A stretch of DNA of 64,000 nt from Roridomyces roridus (taxonomy: Eukaryota > Basidiomycota > Agaricomycetes > Agaricales > Mycenaceae). This document shows, one piece after another, positions 15,956-25,488 of this stretch (within the stretch, counting starts at the first letter, position 1; each line of letters opens with the position of its first letter). A program made the translations under genes and the position numbers. The DNA lies in NCBI GenBank assembly GCA_029378245.1, contig JARKIF010000005.1, positions 372,001 through 436,000 on the forward strand, written 5' to 3'. The notes under the pieces were generated by a model, which was given only the letters and a program-made list of their open reading frames with translations, did not search any database and was not told the origin of the DNA.

Positions 15956-16682
15956 CTAAATACTGCCACTCAAATACAAAAACATAATGTAGCCACCAAT
16001 GAGCACCAAGAACAACTGGAATTGAGAGTCGAGGTTGCTGAATCCCGTAGCCACTTGGTTGAGATTCGCGCGAGCTTGTCGCGGAATGGCCTCCGCAGTA
16101 GTTGCCGCCGCGCCGCCGAGGGTATGACCCTGGCCCGAGAACGAACTCGTGCTTGCAGACCCACTGGAATGGCGTCTTACAGCAGACTCGAGTGCAGCCC
16201 TATCGGCACCTCGGACTTGATCAATCTTGGTGGACCCCCGCAAAAAAATAAAGGTAGGCATGGCAGAGACACGGTAGAGTGCGCTGGTCAATGTGAGCGT
16301 ATTAGACGTGCAAGTAGGGAGAAGACTGACGCTATATCCTTGGCAGCATCGACGTCGCATTTGAAGAAGGCGACGTTCTTGTATTGCTTGCTGAGCGCTT
16401 CGAAAGTGGGAGCTATCGCATGACAAGGCCCACACCTAAGATCAGAATTTGAAGTCAAATTGTTTCCCTACGAGACTATTAGCATAAATCTCATGCAAAT
16501 GGCAGGAACTTGCCTCGCTCGACGTGTCTGAACATACCAAGTAGCATGAAAGTCGATGACCTTTCTTCCTTCAGCTCAACATAGACCAGAGATATTGGGA
16601 AGGCATTTACGGAGACCCTCTCCTTTGACTTGGCGAGATGCCCGTTGAGTTCTTGAACCGAGTTCAAGTGAGTTATAGACAT
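15956..16682 (-). CDS. Thioredoxin-domain protein with C-terminal membrane anchor
   Basis: The N-terminal 110 or so residues are a classical thioredoxin fold: MSITHLNSVQELNGHLAKSK, VIDFHATW joined by splicing to CGPCHAIAPTFEALSKQY, then VAFFKCDVDAAKDIA and the cis-proline segment YRVSAMPTFIFLRG. The WCGPC redox centre is intact, with the intron cutting directly after the tryptophan codon. A Ser/Gly-rich linker follows and the protein ends in a hydrophobic stretch (FQLFLVLIGGYIMFLYL) with four residues after it, consistent with a tail anchor in a membrane facing the cytosol. The start is the ATG at 16680-16682. The role is probably a membrane-bound disulfide reductase; the compartment (ER, outer mitochondrial membrane or other) is not shown by the sequence. 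Confidence 0.8.
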
Positions 16683-16863
16683 TCGCGGCAAGTTGGCGGT
16701 ACTAAGTCTTTGCGGAGCTTGGGGAGCGTCGAGGGTCTGTAAAAGAGACCAAGTAGCAGGTACTAAGCGAGGTGGCGATCGTGGCTGAATTTGGTCATCC
16801 AAACACGTGCAGAAGGTGATGGAATCAGAGACAAACAGCAATTCTACTCAAGTACAGGAATTT

Positions 16864-18156
16864 CTAATTACGGCGAGGTGCAGGACTAAGACCATCCCGA
16901 CGACCAACTTCTGCATTCAACAACTCTGCCAATTGAGATCGCGGCACGATATACTTTAGATATTCGCTCTGTACCGGCCGCCTCCCTTCTCCAGCGGAGG
17001 ATGCACGCCGTCGACGCCTAGTTTCCTGATTCTCGTCTTGCGGTCCTGCACGCCGAAGGGATCCCGTCTTCTTTCTGGGTTTGATTTCCTCGGAATGCGG
17101 CGACGACGACTGAACTCTCCGATGAAGCGGCCACTTGTTGCTGCAAGGTTTAGCAGACGCGTTCAGGAAGCTCGCAGGTTCCAGCTTCTCCGCAACCAAT
17201 TTTGTCGCCACGCTCTTTTTGACAAAATGCATAAACTTCATCTTTCTCGCTTGGCTAGGATGCAGGAGCCATGGAGAACACAAAAAGGTCAACGGCGTCA
17301 AGGTCTTCTCTCCGTCAAGGATCTTCTTTCCCGATTGCTCCAGTCGATCCCCGACTAGATAGTCCAACTTCCACCTGATCTTGGAATCGCCCATTTCCGA
17401 TGCTGCGAGATGGCGGCTTTCGACACCCTGCACCGTATACACGCCGTTGGTTTTGAGGCTGAGGGAAGCCTGGCGTGAGATGTAGTCCCGGGAGTCGTCG
17501 TTGGCGAGCGTCAGCCGTCGCAGAATGGGAAGTCCGTCGAGCGGAGCGTAATGGAATCGGAACGCCTCTCTCTTGACAGGACGAAACAATGCCAGACCTC
17601 CTTCGGGCGAGTCCCATCCCCGCTCATGCTTGACAATTCCGACCAGTTTGAACGTAGGATGCACTGTTCGGAAACCTTCCTGGTCGACCATGAGTTGGAT
17701 CGTGGCATCTCGGAGCCATAACAAGTTGGAAGGTAGCGGGAACGGTTCTTCGCAGGAGGATCCAAGTACTTGTTGTGTCATTGGAGGATGCTGGAGACTG
17801 GGAATGGCCAGAGTGTTTATTGTGGAAGTCGAGTCGGCATCTGGCGGGACGAAGGTGATCCAGGACTTGCTCCCGGTGAGAGGTGGAGGACTCTCAGAGG
17901 GAAACTTGAAGCCCTGCTGCAGACGAGGAGGCGAAGGACACGCGGTGGTCGAAGGTGAAGGAGCGTCATCGGCTGTGGACCCCCAGTTCAACGGTCCAAA
18001 GGTACCACAGGAAGTGTCTCTGGGTATGGTTTCTTGAGGAAGCAGAATGGGGATGTGCTCGCTTGAACATGAAAATGCACTAGGCGCCAAAATGGGCGAG
18101 GGCGGTTCAAGAGATGCCAAGGCAAGGAGCGACGAAGAGGAGGGAGGTATAGTCAT
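16864..18156 (-). CDS. Hypothetical protein, about 430 aa, intronless
   Basis: A single uninterrupted reading frame from the ATG at 18154-18156 to the stop at 16864-16866, unusual here because most neighbours are heavily split. I recognise no family. The first 140 residues are Ser/Pro/Thr-rich and probably disordered. A central part looks folded (NLLWLRDATIQLMVDQEGFR, FKLVGIVKHERGWDSPEGGL, YAPLDGLPILRRLTLANDDS, SKIRWKLDYLVGDRLEQSGK), with hydrophobic/polar alternation suggesting beta strands. The C-terminal 100 residues are strongly basic (PRKKTGSLRRAG, ETRRRRRASSAGEGRR), which fits a nuclear localisation signal. It is probably a real gene, given the length, consistent composition and clean gaps on both sides. 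Confidence 0.7.
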   Translation of the reverse strand: MTIPPSSSSLLALASLEPPSPILAPSAFSCSSEHIPILLPQETIPRDTSCGTFGPLNWGSTADDAPSPSTTACPSPPRLQQGFKFPSESPPPLTGSKSWITFVPPDADSTSTINTLAIPSLQHPPMTQQVLGSSCEEPFPLPSNLLWLRDATIQLMVDQEGFRTVHPTFKLVGIVKHERGWDSPEGGLALFRPVKREAFRFHYAPLDGLPILRRLTLANDDSRDYISRQASLSLKTNGVYTVQGVESRHLAASEMGDSKIRWKLDYLVGDRLEQSGKKILDGEKTLTPLTFLCSPWLLHPSQARKMKFMHFVKKSVATKLVAEKLEPASFLNASAKPCSNKWPLHRRVQSSSPHSEEIKPRKKTGSLRRAGPQDENQETRRRRRASSAGEGRRPVQSEYLKYIVPRSQLAELLNAEVGRRDGLSPAPRRN

Positions 18157-18214
18157 GGTCGAAGAAAGGAAAGGATGATGCCATAAGCAGGAATATCATG
18201 TAGTAGAGTACACC

Positions 18215-20140
18215 CTAGTCAAAGGTAATTTTTGTGCCCGTACCGCCATTTCCAAAGCCTCCACTCCTCGCACTCCCTCCACGAGGTGCACCACGTCCCC
18301 GCCCACCGCCACGGTCCCCAAACCCACCTCGTCCCCGGCCACCACGCCCACCACGGTCTCCAAAGCCACCACGGTCTCCAAAGCCACCACGCCCGCCTCG
18401 TCCACCTCGGTCACCGCCACGTCCCCGTCCCCCAAAGCCGCCACGACCACCGCCACCACCGCCACCGCCATTGGCATCTCGGGGTTGCGAGTAGTCCAAC
18501 CGAATCGCGCGACCGTCGAGCTCTTGGCCACTGGCAGCCTCGTACGCCTTCTTGGCACCATTGATGTCCTCGAACTCGACGTAACCAAAGCCTTTCGGCC
18601 GCCCAGTATCCCGATCCGTGGGAAGACGGACACTCTTGACGCTGCCACCGCACTCGTTGAAGAAGCTCCACACAGCGTCTTCATCGACGGAGAAGCTCAG
18701 GTTGCCCACAAAGAGCGTCGCACTGGGCTCGCTCGGCGTGTCCCCAAACGACTTGGCGCGGTTGTCCCTAACCTTGCTCTTGTCCGCTGGGCGCCCGTAA
18801 TCGATGTTCACCGGGCGTCCGTCAATCTCCTGCCCATTCATCTTGAGCGCCTTCTCAACCGCTTCCGTCGTCGTGAAGTGTACATGACCAAAGCCACGCG
18901 ACTGACCGGTGTTGCGGTCAACGGCGACGGTTGCAGAAACAACCTCACCACACTCCGCAAACTCTTGTAGCGAGCCGGTCATTGTCGACATTCCAGGAGA
19001 GTTTGCCCACGAAGATGGATTTGATCTCCTCTTCGCCTTCCCCGCCCGCAGTCGGGGCGGCGTCCCCATTGGCAAGCTTGACCTTTTTCGTAGGTGCGGC
19101 GTCGCTGTCCGGAGCTTTTCTTTTGCCTGTATTGCGATGAGTATTAGAGGGACGACAAATGAAAAGCCAACATACCATTGACAGCAGGAGCGGATGCGTC
19201 GGGCATCTCCACGTCAGACTCGTCAGACGAGTCGGAATCGTCGTCAGAATCGGCCTTTTTGGCCCCATTGACAGCAGCGGGTTTGTCGTCATCCGATGAA
19301 TCCTCTTCAGATGAAGAGGTTTCAGGTTTTTTGACGACCGCCTTGGGCGCAGGAACGGCCTTGGGTGCCGGAGCCTCATCGTCCGAAGAAGAGTCGTCTG
19401 AATCCGAGTCTTTTTTGGGTGGGGGTGCAGATTTTTTGGCGGGTGCGGCGGCGGCTTGTTTCTTGGCGGGAGTTGCAGCTGCTTTTTTGGGTGGTGGGGC
19501 GGGCTCGTCGTCGCTGTCGCTGTCGTCCGAGTCGGAAGCTGCCGCAGCTTTGACGGGGGCAGCTTTGACTTGAGCAGCCTTGGGCTTCTCATCTTCTGAA
19601 GAGTCAGAATCGTCGTCCGAATCATCAGCCTTCTAGTTGGGGTTGAGAAAATCGTAAAGAGGGAAAGGGGATAGCCAACCTTGGCTGGCTGGGGAGCAGC
19701 CGGCTTTTTCTGTCGTAGAATAAGTAAGCGTGGGTTGGCGGCGACGAAAAAGATACACGTACGACGACTGCCGGGGCCGCAGCCTTGGGCTTGGCATCCT
19801 CCTCGTCAGAGTCCGATTCAGAATCGTCGTCCGAGGACTCGTCCTTGTGCACCAAGGTCAACAAGCAGTGTCGACGAGAAGAAAAAAAGTTGCTCACCTT
19901 CTTGGGCGGAGGAGCAGCAGGTTTGGCCTGCTTCTTCTAGTGGAGAGTGAGAATATACCGGCAATTGAGGGAGGGAGGGCATACGGCCTTGGAGCCAGCG
20001 TCGGGCTTCGCAGGGCTGGTCTTTTTTGTGACCTTGTCAGCCTTTTTTGAAGCAGCGTCTGCCTTCTTGGAGGTCTTGTCGGCCTTCTTGTCGGCCTTGT
20101 CTGGCTTTGCGACGGCGGTGGACTTGTCTTTTTTGCCCAT
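18215..20140 (-). CDS. NSR1: Nucleolin / Nsr1-Gar2 type nucleolar RNA-binding protein
   Basis: A pre-rRNA processing factor. The N-terminus is Lys-rich (MGKKDKSTAVAKPDKADKK). Alternating acidic serine blocks (such as DESSDDDSESDSDEED) and Lys/Ala/Pro blocks follow, typical CK2 targets in nucleolin. Two RRM domains come next: RRM1 with IFVGKLSWNVDND and RGFGHVHFTTTEA, RRM2 with TLFVGNLSFSVDEDAVWSFF and KGFGYVEFEDINGAKKA. The C-terminal tail is an RGG box of GGRGGFGDRGG-like units ending KITFD. Short introns fall between the acidic blocks. RRM1 is interrupted: the frame continues from NVDND to LQEFAECGE only if one base is dropped at 18975-18978, so the model as read is broken there. The start is 20138-20140; it is divergent from MRS6 with 94 bp between starts. 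Confidence 0.9.
18291..18470 (-). repeat. Minisatellite-like repeat encoding the nucleolin RGG tail
   Basis: Degenerate tandem units rich in CCACC/ACGGTCTCCAAAG on the plus strand, including two adjacent 18-base copies near 18355-18391. On the minus strand they encode Gly/Arg/Phe repeats (GRGG, FGDRGG). This is coding low complexity, not a mobile element. Confidence 0.8.
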
Positions 20141-20234
20141 TGGAAGAAGGAGAAGGGAGGGAGTGAGTGAAATAAGCGAAGGAGAAAACTTTGACAGTTG
20201 ATCGAATCAGTCCGGCGCCGCCACCCGCCGTTTT

Positions 20235-21935
20235 ATGGATTCTGACGGTGAAGGCGCGTTTCAGGTCATTCTCGTTGGTACTGGCCTCACAGAGTCCATT
20301 ACTGCTGCGTGAGCAATACTATGTACATTTCATTCCGAAACCTCAGTCTGTCCCCAGCGCACTCGCCAAGGCAGGTGTCAAGGTCGCGCACATCGACCAG
20401 AACCCATACTACGGCGCACGAGAAGCCAGTCTTTCATTCGAGGAGCTCATTCAGTGGCAGACGAGCCCCAGACCAGGGTTCTCCTCCTTCTCTCGCTCGG
20501 GAGACTTGATAGAGCAGCCGAGGGCATATTCCATTTCCCTTGCACCCTCCCTCATTCCCTCGAATGGCCCGCTCATCGACGCGTTGGTGGCCTCTGGCGT
20601 CTCGCGCTACGGCGGGTTCCGTCTAATAGAGCGCGTCTGTGTCTATACTCCCTCTGGCACCATCAAAGCCGTGCCAGGCAGCAAGGAGGACATCTTCAAG
20701 AACAAGGATATTTCTCTCGTTGACAAACGGCGCCTCATGCGATTCCTCATGTTCGCAGCGGACGATTTCGAAGGCAAGAAAGAACTCGAAGGGTCACGCA
20801 GATTCTCCATTTCCCGAGTTCCTTCGGACTGTGTTCTCACTCAACGAGGAGATGATTAGGTGCAATCACATATGCCTTGGCATACTGCATCTCTCCCACT
20901 GGTCTGTTTGCCCTCCCTTTGCCCGCTCCCGTCTTGACCTTGCACAGACCCTACCTTGCCGGCGCTTCATCGGCTTCGGCGGTACCTTCGCTCGGCCGGT
21001 CGTTATGGCGCATCTCCCTTCCTTATCGGCCACTATGGCAGCGCAGGCGAGATTGCCCAAGGTTTCTGCCGCACTGCGGCGGTCAGCGGTGCTGTCTATG
21101 TCCTCGGTAGGGACATTGAAAGTATCACCCATTCCGAGTCCTCTCATGTACTGCGTCTCGCCGATTTCCCCGAGCCACTGAGTTGCTCCCTCCTTATATC
21201 GTCCCAGTCTTCTCCAAACTCGGTACCCGTCCCCCCGCCGTCTTCTCCTGCCTCACCATTTTCTTCCTCTTGCAACTACCCCGTGGCGCGATGCATCGCA
21301 ATAATTGACCGTGGCACTCGACATTGGTGTCCCGGCGATTTCTGAGGATGCATCTGACGAGCCTCCTCGGCCCCTCGACACTGCAGTCATCGTCTTCCCC
21401 CCGTCATCCCTGTCGCCGGGTGGGTCGACGACAGTCTCAGCAACCGCTCTCCTTACCGGCGAAGGCACCATGTCTTGTCCCCGAGGCAAATGTATGGTGA
21501 TATTCATATCGAGTCAGCTTTTTCCTCACCCATATTCCAGGGATTCTATATCTCGCACTACCCCTCCCTGATGCAGAAGGCTCGCCTGATCCCCGAACTC
21601 TACTCGCACCATACCTTGACGCTGTTCTCGCGCTTGGCTCCGATGCAGACGGTCCGCCAACCCCCCTTTTCTCGACCTTTTACCTGCAGCATCCGAGTTC
21701 CACAGCTGAACCCACGCCTACAGCTGGTACAACACTCGAGATCGCTCCGCCACATATTGCTCCGTCATCGCTCCCTCCTGTCTTGCCGCTTCCGGACATG
21801 GGCGATGCCGCCGCGGTGCACGCCGAGGCTGTTTTTCGAGCAGCGCTTGCGGTCCTGGGCATCGACGATGAAGATGAGCATCAGGATGACGAGGCAAGGT
21901 GGCAGGAATTTTTGGCCAGCGATGGAAATGCCTGA
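20235..21935 (+). CDS. MRS6: Rab escort protein (Rab geranylgeranyltransferase component A)
   Basis: Mrs6/REP presents newly made Rab GTPases to geranylgeranyltransferase II. The N-terminal FAD-fold motif is split by an intron: FQVILVGTGLTESITAA joins ALAKAGVKVAHIDQNPYYG. Then come GVSRYGGFRLIERVCVYTP, VPGSKEDIFKNKDISLVDKR and FLMFAADDFEGKKELEG, followed in other frames by SPFPEFLRTVFSLNEEMI, AITYALAYCISPT, and, after a real intron, GHYGSAGEIAQGFCRTAAV and ARCIAIID. The C-terminus, from ILYLALPLPD to WQEFLASDGNA, is reached through an intron starting near 21491. Three apparent extra bases (runs at 20791-20793, 20859-20860 and 21309-21310) break the frame. REP is favoured over Rab GDI because of the long C-terminal part. 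As read it would be a broken gene; errors in the sequence are the simpler explanation. Confidence 0.82.
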
Positions 21936-22091
21936 GGAGGAAGAAGAGTTTTCCTAAAGAATTCCTGTTACCAATTAATATTTACACGATGGTAGTAGTA
22001 GTACAATTGAAAACGAGAGCGACAGCGAGCAACATGACGTGGTAAGGTATGATTTTGTACAATAGTGCATGCATTAGAAAAGATTCGACTA

Positions 22092-25000
22092 TCACCAACC
22101 AGAACGATGATAGTCCGATGTGTCTGCTGCCCAGCTGAGATTTCTCACCAGCTTCTTCTTTGGCGCCGGTGGTTTAAGCATCGGCGCAGGAGGCAAGACG
22201 TCGGGCGGCGCCGCCCCGGGAGGGCGCGGCGTGAGTCGAACGAGACTCTTCTCCGGTTGACGACCTTCCGCGGTAGTGAGGACATTGACAGTGCTCTTCG
22301 TGCGCCGTGGCGGAGGTCCAGTTACCTCCTTTCGACTCAGCTTACGTTCCCAGAGCAGATTATGCCGAAGGCTCTCCGACATCTCATTGGCCAGCATGTG
22401 TTGGCGGGTCGTGCGTGGCGTTGTAGGCGGTGCAGGCGCAGGAAGGTTGTATGGGAATCCGACGGGAGCTGAGGACATGGACCGATTCGGTGGCGTCTGG
22501 GTAGGATGGCCGTAGTGGTTGCTCGCCGGATTGGCAGCCTGAGCCTGGGCCCAGGGTGCAACGCCTGCTTCATCATACAGCCGCCGCCGCTCCGCATCCG
22601 CCGAGTCCACGGCACCTTGTTTGGCACGCGAAATCGCGCTCCTTTCGGCTAATACTCGCAACTTCTCCTGGGCAACGCTCTTGGACAGTTGGAATTCACT
22701 AGAGCGACCTTTGCCCTTGGAATCTCCGTGGTGACCATCCGCATCCGACTCGTCATCGTCATCGTCGTACTCCATCTCTGCAGGCGGGCCCTTGGGTCGG
22801 TACCCGCCTCCACTTCCATTAGTGCTGTTGGGAGTTTGCGTCTGAGATGTTTGCCGCAGAGCGTGATCCACGCCGTTGGAGATAATAGGTCCGGCAACCG
22901 AACTTTTGCCCAAAGATCCACTCGTCCCGACGACGCCCCCTACCAAATGCGGCGTAGTCAGAGCCCGCGGCGGCATTGGAGGACGCCGTATCGCTTGCGG
23001 CTGTTCCCGTTGTTGGTTCTTCTGCGGACGCGGCAGAGGGGCTGCTGCCGTTGTCGCCGGAGTGGGTGGAACTGGCGAGAGGACCGATCCTGATCCGCCA
23101 GCTGATACGGGTGGGTGCGTATTTGTCATTGTCAACCCCAACCGTCCGAATCCACCTGCTGGTCGCTTTCTCGGTACTGGAAGGTCCGAATCCGGCTGGA
23201 ACTCGGCCGGCCGGAGTAACTTGCTGAGGCCACCGGGACGCGAGCCCGCCAGTTGGGTGAGGTTTTCATAACTGACACGCGGTGCCTTGATGAACATGTC
23301 CGCCTGTCGCTGGGCCTCCTGCATGGCACTCGCCAGACGCGAGTCGGACATGGTGGCTTGGAGTGCGTTGCGTGTCCGGGCATTCTGGGCGTTGGTGCTA
23401 TGCGTGCGATGAGAGGGGCCGGCGCGAGCGTTTGGTTGGTGAGCTAGACTAGGAAGGTGCCCCGTGGAACGGTGGGGCCGCGTAGGAAGCTGTCGTAGGT
23501 CTGTAGCGCTGGTGTTGCGCGTGGCAGCACCAGAGGTGCTGTGGCCCCGAGCGTGTCCAAGATGGGGAGCATTTTGCTGTAGCGACGGCGGAGGAGCTTT
23601 GGCGTGAGCATCACTACCTCTGCGACTGTAAGCTGGGCTGTCGCTGTTACTGGCGTCTTCCCAATCCCCATCTTCGTCTTCCACCCCGTTCTCGTGCGAT
23701 TCTTCCTTCTTGGTTTGCTCATCACCGTCCGCCAGGCTGCCATCCGCCAAGCTGCCGTCTGCCAAACTCTCGTCCTCATCTTCATCATCACTCCACCCGT
23801 CTTCCTCATCGCTGGTAGCAAGGACTACCACAGATCGCAGATTACGGGTGCTCATTGTGCGCTCCACCATGGCTGCAGCCGCAGCGAGGTTTGACGGCAG
23901 GCCAAGTGCATTCGGCGCGACGTCATTTGCGCGAGTATTATGTTGCGAGGGTGCGGGCGCAGCAGCGGTCATAGTGAGTCCACCCTTGCCCACCCTAGTC
24001 CTTGAACGCGAGTGGGATTGGCGACTCCCCAACGGAGGACGGACCTGCTGGTCGAATTTTAGAGAGAAAAGGTATATCGTGAAATGAGCGACTTACCTTG
24101 GCTTTACCACGAGCCTTGACCTGCTGTGAGCTCGAGGTGGCCATTGAAGACACCGAGCGCGCGTCAGCATTAGCATCATCGCTGCTCTTGCGACGAGAAT
24201 GTCCAGAAACACCGTTGATATGCCCATTTGCCGGGGGTTTAGCGCCCGGAAGCCCGCCCAAGTACGGAACGCTCGCGGTCCGTTGTGGTTTGTCCTGCTC
24301 CTTGGGAGGACCACCCGGTTCTTCTGCTTGCTTCTGTGGTTCCCGCTGTTCTTCCTTGGGAGGGGGCCGCGTGACTGTCGGAGCCCTGCCTCTACCAATG
24401 TACATGGTCAACCCGGCATGTTGCTCGGCGTCGTCGCTGCCACTGCTAACACTCTTGTCGCTAGGACTTTTGCCGCAGCCGTTTGAATCGCCGGAGCGAT
24501 CGGACGTGGAATGACTCGAGGTAGAATGAGAGGAACCGGAGCGGCTAGAAGCGACATGGAGGAAGAAGCGAGGTTGGCCGTGGGTAGGAGGAACGCCAAG
24601 GGCAGCACGAGGGGCACCGTTGATGCCTCCAGCACCGCCGCCGACAGGGAGAATATGGGTGGATTTTGGCGAGGGGTCTGGGGGAGTAGGAATTTCTGGT
24701 CGGTGAACTAGCTGTGCCGGCGGGGAAAAGACTGGAGACCCCATCCCCCGTGTCACCGATTTCGGCAAGAGAGGCGGCAACGCAAGCGGGGTGACGTCTC
24801 TGCGTTGCTGGATGGAAGAGAGATCTGGCGAAAGTGTTCCGGCAAGAAGGGGTGTCGCTGGCGGAGTTGGATGGGGAGTCAGATTGGGCGTCGGAGTGAC
24901 CACGACGACACGAGGCGGCGTCAACGACGACGAGGTGTCTTTCACGGGACTGGGGAGCATGTCCGAGTCTTTGCTCTCCTCAGTGTACATCCTGGGCTGA

Positions 25001-25260
25001 CCCGGTATCATTTTGCAGATAATACGGCCTGCGGGTGGCCGATGCCCCGTGTTGGACTTGGATGGCCGCAGATCGCAGAAAGCCAGCCTCCACGCAATGT
25101 TCTGCAGACGAGGACCATCCTGCAGGGATGTGGCACATTTTGAAAAGACTTGTAGTAAATATAAGTCAAGTGTGAGATTGGTTCAGTGGAACGTACTCCT
25201 CCAGAGGTGGACGGGACCGTCAGCGTCCTGGGCGGTGGCGGCGAGCTGGAGAACAGCCAT
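22092..25260 (-). CDS. AreA-GATA-like domain (DUF1752) plus DUF3295 regulatory protein
   Basis: The first exon (MAVLQLAATAQDADGPVHLWR) splices to IFSKCATSLQDGPRLQNIAW, a match to the short N-terminal domain shared by Mks1-like and AreA-related proteins (DUF1752). A long Ser/Pro-rich part follows. An intron near 24048-24093 joins KARGKAK to QVRPPLGSRQ; the alternative reading stops early. The C-terminal half has MVERTMSTRNLRSVVVLATS, an acidic block, an SLADG triplet repeat, LANEMSESLRHNLLWERKLS, and the terminal LVRNLSWAADTSDYHRSGW, which I recognise as DUF3295. No zinc finger is visible, so it is not a GATA factor. By family it is a fungal nitrogen or nutrient signalling regulator; its exact role is unknown. 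The start is the ATG at 25258-25260, since an in-frame stop lies upstream. Confidence 0.78.
23725..23769 (-). repeat. Three 15-bp tandem copies (SLADG repeat)
   Basis: Three imperfect 15-base units on the plus strand (consensus CCGTCCGCCAAGCTG) encode SLADG three times in the acidic region of the DUF3295 protein. The third-position differences show it is an older duplication or one under coding constraint. Confidence 0.8.
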
Positions 25261-25488
25261 CCAGTTGCAGTCTGGGTCGTCGTGGCTGTCGGATGGGGGC
25301 TCTCGGAGCAATGTGCCTCACATGACCCTTAAGGATCACTACCGGCCCGTTTTAAACGGCTGCTTTTTTCACTCTAGTCCACCCTTGGTCCACCCCGAGG
25401 CCAAGGGAACGTGGACTGATACCAGTCTGATTTTTTTTTAAAAAGAGAAAAGAAAAAGAAACCCAATTTTTGTTGTTTATTGATTTTC

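Noticed and set aside
18291..18470. Tandem repeats as a possible mobile or CRISPR-like element
   Set aside because: They encode the RGG tail of nucleolin and lack regular spacers.
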